From an uncultured Armatimonadota bacterium (GTDB taxonomy: Bacteria; Armatimonadota; Armatimonadia; Armatimonadales; Armatimonadaceae): DNA of 34,778 bases. Under the pieces are notes generated by a model, which did no database searches, was not told the origin of the DNA, and worked only from the letters and a program-made list of their open reading frames with translations. Location of the stretch: NCBI GenBank assembly GCA_903910385.1, contig CAIVZM010000037.1, positions 1 to 34,778 on the forward strand, given 5' to 3'. Positions 7,833 through 14,028 of the stretch are shown here, piece by piece. A program made the position numbers and the translations under genes. Position 1 is the first letter of the stretch; every line of letters begins with the position of its first letter.

Positions 7833-8324
7833 TTATTTCGTTATGCTGACAATTTCGTAGCTGGTGACTCCGCCGGGTGTCTTTACCTCTACGGAATCGC
7901 CGACCTTACGACGCATCAGCGCCTTACCGATCGGGGAAATGTCGGAGATACGATCTTTATCCGGGTCCGCTTCGTAAGGTGAGACCATGGTCACCGTCCA
8001 TTCTTCACTATATTCCAGGTCTTTTACCGTAATGATGGATCCGAGACCGACATACTCAGTAGGAACTTCTGATTCTTCCAGAATACGCGCTCGTGACAGA
8101 ACGCTTTTCAGATCGATAATCCGACCTTCCACGAACGCCTGCGCGTTCTTGGCAGCCTCATATTCGGCATTCTCTGTCAGGTCACCGTAATCTTTGGCGT
8201 CCCGAATCCGGTTGGCTATTTCATGCCGGTCTACTGTGACCAGGCGATTGAGTTCCTCTTCGATTGTCTGGTGTCCGCTCTTTGTGAGCAGAATAGCTTC
8301 TTCGTCTTGCTCTATCAATTGCAC
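7833..8324 (-). CDS. greA: Transcription elongation factor GreA
   Basis: This 163-residue protein has the GreA N-terminal coiled coil (ILLTKSGHQTIEEELNRL, then 'DYGDLTENAEYEAAKNAQAF' whose acidic D/E tip promotes RNA cleavage by RNA polymerase). The C-terminal FKBP-like domain (VGLGSIITVKDLEYSEEWTV, ISDISPIGKALM, GDSVEVKTPGG) is also present. It rescues backtracked transcription complexes. The GTG at 8324 is chosen because GGAGG sits 7 nt upstream and the product then has normal length; the ATG at 8369 would add 15 residues with no ribosome site. It lies between the two-component genes and scpA and seems to be a single-gene unit. Confidence 0.94.
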   Translation of the reverse strand: MQLIEQDEEAILLTKSGHQTIEEELNRLVTVDRHEIANRIRDAKDYGDLTENAEYEAAKNAQAFVEGRIIDLKSVLSRARILEESEVPTEYVGLGSIITVKDLEYSEEWTVTMVSPYEADPDKDRISDISPIGKALMRRKVGDSVEVKTPGGVTSYEIVSITK

Positions 8325-8413
8325 CGATACGCCTCCACTCGTAATACCGTACGGCCTCCGCCATGTCATGCCTTTTTGTGTGATTCAAGCGACATGGCTC
8401 AAATAGCCTTGCC

Positions 8414-8422
8414 GTTATATCA
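8414..8422 (-). promoter_or_regulatory. Possible extended -10 for greA
   Basis: On the minus strand TGATATAAC (TGA plus TATAAC) lies about 90 nt upstream of the chosen greA GTG. No convincing -35 is found, so the element would depend on the extended -10. It is a weak candidate. Confidence 0.3.
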
Positions 8423-8584
8423 CACTGCGCCATCGGACGGGAAAACTCCCTGCCGAGACAGGTTAACGCGCACGCTGTCGGATTGTTGCCTCTTAATTAC
8501 GGACAGAACGGAGTAAAGTTCCCCGCTTTTGGCTATAGGATTGAGAACAACCCGTAATGTTTCAACGGATTTCATAAAAATAGC

Positions 8585-8618
8585 GACGACATGACGCAAT
8601 ATTCTGCGTCAGGTCGTT
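8585..8618 (-). terminator. Stem-loop downstream of the two-component genes
   Basis: CGACATGACGCA (8587-8598) pairs with TGCGTCAGGTCG (8605-8616) with one mismatch around a 6-nt loop, and the stem can extend two pairs. On the minus strand it is followed after a few bases by TATTTTTATG, so it may end the kinase/receiver transcript. It lies about 250 nt past the receiver stop. Confidence 0.45.
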
Positions 8619-8870
8619 ATAAATATGCTTTTTATCTGGCGTCGAAGTGACGACGCAACGTGCCGTTTATCACGCTTTACGGATCACAGTAGTACGGAAA
8701 AGTATATCCGTTCCGCGTCTCATACCAGGGCGGGGCGAAATAGGTATTCCCGGAATTGAATAACGGTTCGGCGCCCGAATTATATCCGGGATCGGAGCGT
8801 CATTAATATGAAAAGCGTCATTTCGTTACCAGCAGATACTCTCTCCGTGGTCACCAACGCCGATTCATAC

Positions 8871-9311
8871 TCATCCGATTTCCGCCGCCTGAAAATCTTC
8901 CAATCGCCGAAGCGTCTGCACTGATTGGCGGCGACGTTGCGCAGCCAGTTCCACTTTGAGAACTATGAGTTCAAAAACATCGATACCGGGAAGGTTCTTC
9001 TCCACGTAATCGAAAGCGCCGCGCTTCATACATTCCACCGCATTTGCAACATTGCCATAAGCCGTTAAAACGATGACTTCCGTAAAGATATCGCGACTGA
9101 CCGCACCTTCCAGTATACGCACCCCAGAGTTGATATCCATCATGTGCATGTCGGTAATGATCACATCGAAAGGCGCTTCCGCCTCTTTGATAGCGACCAG
9201 ACCTTCCATTTCTGACCCAGCGGAATTGACCCGATAGCCCTCACGGTCTAAACGTCGCGCCAGCGCAGACCGCACTTCCTCTTCATCGTCTACAACCAGT
9301 ACCCGTATCAT
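8871..9311 (-). CDS. Stand-alone response regulator receiver
   Basis: The 146-residue CheY-like protein has the phosphorylation pocket D8/D9, D54 (ITDMHM), T83 (VLTAYG) and K105 (YVEKN). After the receiver there is only a short helical, basic tail (LKVELAAQRRRQSVQTLRRLEDF). With no DNA-binding or enzymatic output domain it must act through protein contacts or pass phosphate onward. It lies 93 nt downstream of the histidine kinase on the same strand and is presumably its partner. AAAGGGG about 10 nt before the ATG may serve as ribosome site. Confidence 0.9.
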   Translation of the reverse strand: MIRVLVVDDEEEVRSALARRLDREGYRVNSAGSEMEGLVAIKEAEAPFDVIITDMHMMDINSGVRILEGAVSRDIFTEVIVLTAYGNVANAVECMKRGAFDYVEKNLPGIDVFELIVLKVELAAQRRRQSVQTLRRLEDFQAAEIG

Positions 9312-9404
9312 TTTTCTTTATCCCCTTTCGCGGTTGGAGCAGGATGCGCCCCGCGAAACCCAATTTTCAGCGCCGATGGAATCCACTCCGTCATCTTTGC
9401 CGCT

Positions 9405-11246
9405 TTACTGCACGATATCTTTTTTGAGTGGCAATATAATCACAAAGCGCGCTCCCTGCCCCTCCGTCCCGACTTCCGCGATTCCGCCATGATGCGCCTC
9501 TATAATCCCTTTCACAATGGCGAGACCCAGACCCATGCCGCGTGGACGAGAGGTATAAAACGGCCTGAAGATTTTGTCTTTATCCGCTTCCGGCACTCCC
9601 GGTCCCTGGTCACTGAAGGAAATCAATGCCCATCCTTCCGGGCTACTGTAGGAGACGCTGATGGCGTAAGGCATGGGATCGCCCGGATGGATCAGGCGCG
9701 TTTCCACCTCCAGACTCCCCCCCTCTCCCTGAAAGGTTACCGCATTCTCGACCAATTCTGACAGAGCGCGCACCAACTTTATCGGGTCCGCCATAATGGG
9801 CAACGGTTCGGACGTGTACCTTTCCGTCAGAATGATATTGCCCCTTCGCGGGAACGTCTCCGCGACCACATTCCGAGTCACTTCCGTCGCTTCCGCCGGA
9901 GCGGTGGCAAGCGCTGTGGCGCGAACGAAGTCGCGAAACTCGGCAAGCAATTCTTCCAGCCGGAATATCCCATTTTTCATGCTCTCCAGCAAAGGACGGA
10001 CGGAACTACGCTTCAAGTCACTGAGAGTTTCGTTATCCGGGCCTTTCCCGACCACGTACTCCAGTTCATTAAGGTCGCCTTTGATACCAAAGACGCGGTT
10101 TCCGATCATGTGACTGTTCATCGCCGACATTTCGCCCCACGCCGCCATTCGCTCCGATTGCACCAATCGCGCCAGCAGTTGCGCGTTGTCCACTGCTGTC
10201 CCCACCTGCGCGGCAATTGTCTCCAAGACATCCTGATCTTCCTGTGTGAATTCGTTGGGAAACCAGGGCGAGTTCGATTTTCGTCGCAAGGCGCGTAACA
10301 CTCCCACCACTCCGCTATGCGCCTTGATAGGGACGGCGATAAACGCACCTGTCTCTCCCTCCGCGATTTCACGATGCAACCCTTTATAATTGGGATGTTC
10401 ACGCGGGTCTGGCAGTCTGACGGGAACATCTTGCGCCGCCACCCATCCGGTCAGACCCTCACCCAGCGCATAAGTCGCCTTCCGAATGTGCGGGGTCAAT
10501 GCTCCCCGGGTAGCGACCAGCACCAGACGATGCGCACCCGGTTCCAGAAAGAACAGGGAGCAGTCTTCGAATCGCAGTATTTCGTGGGTGATAGTCAATA
10601 CCCGCTGCATCAGGGCGTCCGGGTCAGGAGAGACGGAAAGTTCGCGTCCCATCTGCACCAGCGCCCGTTCACGGGCATTCAGGGAGGTCATCGCGAGGCG
10701 TAGCGCCGCAAGGTCCGCCAGCGCCGACACAAACGCAATATCATCCTCCGCAAAAGCGCCTTCGCGAACACTTTCGATATTGATAACGCCGCGAACGCAC
10801 CCTTCCAATTTCAGTTGAATCGGTACGACCAGAGCGGAACGTATATCCGGGAAATACGGCGTGTAGCCGGGCAATTCGCGGTTCAGGTCATCGTAGCAGA
10901 TGGCGCGTCCGGTCGACGCTACCTGCGCCGTCAACGTATTAGTATTCTGGCGGTCAGCAAGCCGATCACGGCGAGTTTCTTCATTCCAACCGGTTCCCGC
11001 TGTCGGCCCCAGAGCAAGGCCGCCGTATTCCGCTTCCGCCAGCGCGACAAAACCCCGTGTCGCTTGCAGCGTGTCTACCGCTCCCTGAACGAATCGCTGA
11101 AGCAGGTCTTCATCCGCCTCGCCCCCGATCGCAGTGTTGGAAAGAGAAGCCAGCGTTTCCCATCGCGTTTCCCGCAATCTGCCTCCGGTAGGTGAGCGTC
11201 GGTCTACCGAACCGGCGCCGCTGTGTTGTCTTTCTTCCGAGCCCAT
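9405..11246 (-). CDS. Soluble GAF-GAF sensor histidine kinase
   Basis: The 613-residue protein has no membrane segment or signal peptide, so sensing is likely cytoplasmic. Two GAF domains are visible: roughly residues 30-180 (TRGFVALAEAEYGG ... SALVVPIQLKLEGCVRGVINIES) and 200-360 (LFFLEPGAHRLVLVATRGAL ... FIAVPIKAHSGVVGVLRAL). The dimerisation helix carries GEMSAMNSHMIGNRVFGIKG, with a candidate phospho-His near residue 378. The ATPase domain has the N-box (LVENAVTF, about 500), DQGPGVP and RGMGLGLAIVKG (about 572). The H-box is not a textbook HEIRNPL, so the phospho-His is an assignment by position. It is followed by the stand-alone receiver. The ligand of the GAF domains is unknown. A good sigma70-type promoter lies just upstream. 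Confidence 0.9.
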   Translation of the reverse strand: MGSEERQHSGAGSVDRRSPTGGRLRETRWETLASLSNTAIGGEADEDLLQRFVQGAVDTLQATRGFVALAEAEYGGLALGPTAGTGWNEETRRDRLADRQNTNTLTAQVASTGRAICYDDLNRELPGYTPYFPDIRSALVVPIQLKLEGCVRGVINIESVREGAFAEDDIAFVSALADLAALRLAMTSLNARERALVQMGRELSVSPDPDALMQRVLTITHEILRFEDCSLFFLEPGAHRLVLVATRGALTPHIRKATYALGEGLTGWVAAQDVPVRLPDPREHPNYKGLHREIAEGETGAFIAVPIKAHSGVVGVLRALRRKSNSPWFPNEFTQEDQDVLETIAAQVGTAVDNAQLLARLVQSERMAAWGEMSAMNSHMIGNRVFGIKGDLNELEYVVGKGPDNETLSDLKRSSVRPLLESMKNGIFRLEELLAEFRDFVRATALATAPAEATEVTRNVVAETFPRRGNIILTERYTSEPLPIMADPIKLVRALSELVENAVTFQGEGGSLEVETRLIHPGDPMPYAISVSYSSPEGWALISFSDQGPGVPEADKDKIFRPFYTSRPRGMGLGLAIVKGIIEAHHGGIAEVGTEGQGARFVIILPLKKDIVQ

Positions 11247-11270
11247 ACCATCCTATGTTACCCGTTTAGT

Positions 11271-11299
11271 AGTATACAATGTTGACTTGGCTATGTAAA
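11271..11299 (-). promoter_or_regulatory. Promoter of the kinase/receiver operon
   Basis: On the minus strand TTTACA (11299-11294) and TATACT (11276-11271) are separated by 17 nt, each one base from consensus. The expected start at about 11264 leaves a short leader with AGGA just before the ATG at 11246. Confidence 0.65.
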
Positions 11300-11341
11300 A
11301 CTTAATATGCATCTTAACCGTCCCGTAAGCCGCCTGCCTAT

Positions 11342-11370
11342 TTGCGACGTTCTACGGCGTATGATATAGT
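11342..11370 (+). promoter_or_regulatory. Promoter of the tRNA-Glu gene
   Basis: TTGCGA (11342-11347), a 17-nt spacer and TATAGT (11365-11370) preceded by TGA form an extended -10 promoter. The predicted start, about 11377, lies 27 nt before the tRNA. Confidence 0.7.
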
Positions 11371-11403
11371 TCGACTTGCTCCGTCGTCGGAGCCTGACGA
11401 AAC

Positions 11404-11477
11404 GGCCCGTTCGTCTAGTGGCCCAGGATGCCTGATTCTCAGTCAGGAGATCAGGGGTTCGAATCCCCTACGGGCTA
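11404..11477 (+). tRNA. tRNA-Glu (anticodon CUC)
   Basis: The acceptor stem pairs GGCCCGT (11404-11410) with ACGGGCT (11470-11476), with a G.U pair at the end. The D-arm TCGTCTAGTGGCCCAGGA and the T-arm AGGGGTTCGAATCCCCT follow the glutamate tRNA pattern. The anticodon stem CCTGA/TCAGG encloses the loop TTCTCAG, so the anticodon is CTC, reading GAG. The discriminator is A and no CCA is encoded (ATAAA follows), so CCA must be added by an enzyme. The gene stands alone with its own promoter. Confidence 0.95.
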
Positions 11478-11492
11478 TAAAATGGAATAACT

Positions 11493-11520
11493 CACCGCCA
11501 ATTAACGTTTATTGGCGGTG
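11493..11520 (+). terminator. Stem-loop after tRNA-Glu
   Basis: CACCGCCAAT (11493-11502) and ATTGGCGGTG (11511-11520) form a perfect 10-bp stem with an 8-nt loop, 16 nt past the tRNA. There is no T-run after it, so it may be a processing or weak termination signal. Confidence 0.5.
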
Positions 11521-12460
11521 CAGTCCCTCAATAAAGCGCATTATGGCGTCCCTCTTCCTTGCATGCGAGATACCCATGAACTGCTTGCGGATAGAGACGG
11601 ATTCTCCGAAGGGGAAAGGCGAATAAAGACGTGACCGAACAGACATACCGAGAGAAACTGTCAACCTTAGCCCATGTTCTGTGCATCCTGTGCATCGTTA
11701 GTGTCGTGGTTTTTTCTGGTCTGTGTTTGACGATGAGGCGGACGCCCGCCCAGACTCTCCGAATAATCCTGTCCGAGTGGCTGAATCGGCACGAAGGAAA
11801 CGACGATATACATGATGGGCTTCGCCTGATGCAATAGTATCCGATTCGCCCAAAGGAGAGAATAAGCCCTGACCTTGACGATAGATGTACCGCCTTCCGT
11901 AGCGGAGAAGTGGACCGCCTTCACGCAGGAAGAGCGAGAGCGACGCGCACAGTTCATTATTGAGATTATCGAATAGCCCTGCGCCGTCAGATGGGGGGAA
12001 GTGACCGGCTTTACCGATGCCGAGGAGGAAGTCTTCTCTGCCGATCCCGATAAGTTTGCGACCGCGCTTTCCACTTTGCCAGAAGAAAGAAACGGAGCTA
12101 CCCGATTGGTCTCATATCAGGTCAGGTATGCGCGTCAGCGATGTTGACCTGCAAAACTGATCCTCCACCGACCAAACAGTGCAAATCGCCATCACAAAGT
12201 TAATCATTCCCTGTTACGGAGATATATGAGACGCCCTATTGATATGTCTTATGGATTGACGATAACCAGCTACAACATGTAACTGTTGGTTTGCCTTTGC
12301 GGGTGAAGGGGATCGCCTCTATGTCGGCATGACGGGCGATATTTCACGGATTTCCGAACGAACGCTTGAGCAGAGGCGTGATTTGTTCAACAAACTGAAA
12401 TATTTTCTGGGCAGATCGGGAGTTTGAGGAGTGCAGGACACATGAAGTCAAGATGTTCCT
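11521..12460. other. Gene-poor stretch with decayed coding fragments
   Basis: About 940 nt downstream of tRNA-Glu hold no intact gene I can support. Several short open pieces look coding but lack starts or are broken: an antitoxin-like fragment at 11869-11976, with an open continuation to 12147, and a fragment at 12266-12427. The latter reads GEGDRLYVGMTGDISRISERT and then LEQRRDLFNKLKYFLG, and its 'LYVGMTGD' vaguely recalls GIY-YIG nucleases. A possible 68-codon GTG ORF (11631-11837) with one hydrophobic segment is not convincing. The stretch looks like remnants of accessory genes; no repeat of the tRNA 3' end was found to mark an integrated element. Confidence 0.5.
11869..11976 (+). pseudogene. 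Decayed small antitoxin-like gene
   Basis: AGGAG at 11854-11858 precedes a frame reading (CTG)TLTIDVPPSVAEKWTAF then TQEERERRAQFIIEIIE and TAG. It resembles the short 'TLTIDLPPELE..L' proteins often paired with toxins. CTG stands where ATG is expected. After the TAG at codon 36 the same frame stays open for 56 codons with protein-like composition (WGEVTGFTDAEEEVFSADPDKF). This suggests a gene that lost its start and gained a stop. Family assignment is tentative. Confidence 0.35.
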
Positions 12461-12463
12461 GCT

Positions 12464-12621
12464 TCAATAATCTTGTTCGCGGCGGCGGGTTCGATACACT
12501 ATACGGGCAACGTGTTCATCTGCATGATGGAGCGCCGGCGTCTTTGCCTCGGTATCTTCGGAGCCCACGAACCCTGACACGTTTTTGTCCTCGGCGCCTC
12601 CGCCTGCCACTTCATTGTCAT
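12464..12621 (-). pseudogene. Possible small gene with a frameshift next to its start
   Basis: On the minus strand AGGAGA directly precedes ATG (12621). The ATG frame gives an unconvincing Arg-rich 40-residue peptide. The neighbouring frame, entered by a one-base shift two codons later, gives an acidic protein-like sequence (NEVAGGGAEDKNVSGFVGSE then DTEAKTPALHHADEHVARIV), ending in TGA at 12464. It could be a small gene broken at codon 2-3, or simply chance. No family is recognised. Confidence 0.22.
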
Positions 12622-12636
12622 GTTCTCCTGTAATGC

Positions 12637-12671
12637 ACAATGGTAGGAGCGCAGAACGCTCCTACCATTGT
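12637..12671. terminator. Perfect 15-bp inverted repeat (terminator or REP-like)
   Basis: ACAATGGTAGGAGCG (12637-12651), loop CAGAA and CGCTCCTACCATTGT (12657-12671) pair perfectly over 15 bp. It lies 9 nt past the stop of the small membrane gene (minus strand) and has no clear T-run on either side. It may terminate the pilin operon. The GTAGGAGCG core also resembles REP-type palindromes of other bacteria; only a genome search would show whether it is repeated. Confidence 0.6.
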
Positions 12672-12679
12672 TTGCCCGC

Positions 12680-12958
12680 TTAGTCCCGATGTCGACGCGT
12701 CGCCGCGCCGGTGACCGCTGAGGAATGCTGTTCCTTCGCCCGGAGTTCCTCAAGTAATTTCTTCTGGTCGTCCGTGTGCGCTCGCTGGTCTGGGTCGCGC
12801 TTTGCTTGCGCTTCAGGTGTATTGAAGTTGCGTAAAGCGGCATCCGCTTCCATTTTCGGCTTCAGCCAGAAGAAGTAACCGAGAGCCAAAAGGATAACAA
12901 TGACGATGGGCGCGAAGACGAGCGGATTGATTTCCCGCTCACGAAGGCTTTCCATCAT
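12680..12958 (-). CDS. Small single-span membrane protein downstream of pseudopilin
   Basis: The 92-residue protein has a short N-terminal part, one membrane helix (INPLVFAPIVIVILLALGYFFWL, about residues 11-33) and a charged tail rich in K, R, E and Q (EAQAKRDPDQRAHTDDQKKL). No family is recognised. The start ATG is 5 nt after the pilin stop, so the two are surely cotranscribed and this protein may serve pilus or pseudopilus biogenesis; that role is inferred from position only. A second ATG follows directly (MM). A strong stem-loop lies just past its stop. Confidence 0.7.
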   Translation of the reverse strand: MMESLREREINPLVFAPIVIVILLALGYFFWLKPKMEADAALRNFNTPEAQAKRDPDQRAHTDDQKKLLEELRAKEQHSSAVTGAATRRHRD

Positions 12959-12963
12959 TCCCC

Positions 12964-13851
12964 CTACTCAACGCCCTGCGGAACCTGTTCGACGTTCCAC
13001 ATTTCGCCCTTGATCTGAGAAGGCCGGAGCCACTTGGCATGACCATCGAGCCAGCCGATATTCATTCCTTTGGAGAAGCGATGCGGCTCTTTAACGACCG
13101 TGCTGGCTTCGACCCTCGAACCGCCCGTCAGGAAAAGCTGCGCGATAGTCCCGCTGCCGTCCACTTCCAGAGAATTCGCCTCGCTTGCCAGGGCGCCCTT
13201 CGCCGCAGTTTCCAGGTCGTCCCAGTTATTCAATCCCTCCTGGTAGATGGTCGAGTTGGAATTGTAGAACCAGATGGTGTTCGACGGAGACTGGGCTGCC
13301 GCCAGAGCAACCGGAGACTGGGATGGAGAGGCTACCGGGACACCATTCTTGCACTGCCCATCGTTCCAGTTGCCGGGAGGCGTCCCACCGCCGGTCTTCG
13401 CCGTCGCGTCATAGGCGTCGGGGTAATCGTCGTTGGACGAGTTGGTGTTCATACTGTAGCCGAAATAGGGCGAGTCGGCGCGATCCGGACTCGTGTACAG
13501 CTGAATATTCTTCGTATAGGGATACAAGAGTTCGGGCCAGGTGCGCCAGTTCCTGCTCCACAGGTTAGGCGGATTAGTCGTGGCGACTCCGGGGCAAGAA
13601 CGAAACGCGGGACTGGGGAAGACCTCATCATAGTCCTGCACATACATCAGCGCGCTGAGCGCGATCTGTTTGACATTCGACAGGTCGCTGGTCTGACGAG
13701 CCTTGTCACGAGCCTGCGCGAAAACGGGAAAAAGAATAGCCGCGAGAATTGCGATAATCGCTATAACGACGAGAAGTTCAATCAGGGTAAAAGCGGAGCT
13801 TTTACCATTGGACAAACCATTTCGGGGGGACGCCTCCACATTACGAGACAT
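12964..13851 (-). CDS. Type IV pilin-like/type II secretion pseudopilin with C-terminal H...DG box
   Basis: A basic leader ending in KSSA precedes the prepilin motif [25 protein letters not shown], so cleavage and N-methylation at Phe are expected. The region '[20 protein letters not shown]' and QDYDEVFPS follows. Near the C-terminus [19 protein letters not shown] is the H-X-DG box of the large pseudopilin families of Armatimonadota, Planctomycetes and relatives. The protein is 295 residues long. ATG 13851 is chosen because AGGAAGGAG lies 7 nt upstream; an in-frame ATG at 13872 is upstream of that ribosome site. It is followed at 5 nt by a small membrane protein gene. The surface role (pilus, secretion or display) cannot be told from sequence. 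Confidence 0.92.
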   Translation of the reverse strand: MSRNVEASPRNGLSNGKSSAFTLIELLVVIAIIAILAAILFPVFAQARDKARQTSDLSNVKQIALSALMYVQDYDEVFPSPAFRSCPGVATTNPPNLWSRNWRTWPELLYPYTKNIQLYTSPDRADSPYFGYSMNTNSSNDDYPDAYDATAKTGGGTPPGNWNDGQCKNGVPVASPSQSPVALAAAQSPSNTIWFYNSNSTIYQEGLNNWDDLETAAKGALASEANSLEVDGSGTIAQLFLTGGSRVEASTVVKEPHRFSKGMNIGWLDGHAKWLRPSQIKGEMWNVEQVPQGVE

Positions 13852-13926
13852 ACAACCGCTCCTTCCTATCATTAGGACTGACGTAACGGGCTACCCTGCC
13901 CGGAAATTTGGCGCGAAAGCGTGTCC

Positions 13927-13956
13927 AGTATAACATATTTCAGACGTATACAGCAA
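13927..13956 (-). promoter_or_regulatory. Promoter of the pseudopilin operon
   Basis: On the minus strand TTGCTG (13956-13951), an 18-nt spacer and TATACT (13932-13927) preceded by TGT form a good extended -10 promoter. The start would be near 13920, leaving a leader of about 70 nt. Confidence 0.65.
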
Positions 13957-14028
13957 GTCTGTCCTCTTTTTGAAAATATTTCTCCGTAGGGGCAGGAGTA
14001 TCGTGCGCCGAGATAGAACCCTTGCGCC

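Larger units (their letters stand above)
8325..8870. other. 546-nt gap between greA and the response regulator: one hairpin and one open fragment
   Basis: No complete gene is visible. It holds the possible greA promoter, a 12-14 bp stem-loop (8585-8618) and a 40-codon open stretch without a start on the minus strand (8677-8799). That stretch reads RSDPGYNSGAEPLFNSGN and continues TYFAPPWYETRNGYTFPYYCDP before TAA. It is rich in aromatic residues and Pro, unlike random translation, and might be the tail of a decayed gene. I do not recognise a family. Confidence 0.4.

Noticed and set aside
11631-11837. 68-codon GTG ORF with one hydrophobic segment
   Set aside because: There is no ribosome site, no family, and it lies among decayed fragments; composition alone is not enough.
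13039-13875. 278-codon plus-strand ORF
   Set aside because: It is a shadow of the pilin gene, with Arg/Val/Gly-rich random-like composition.
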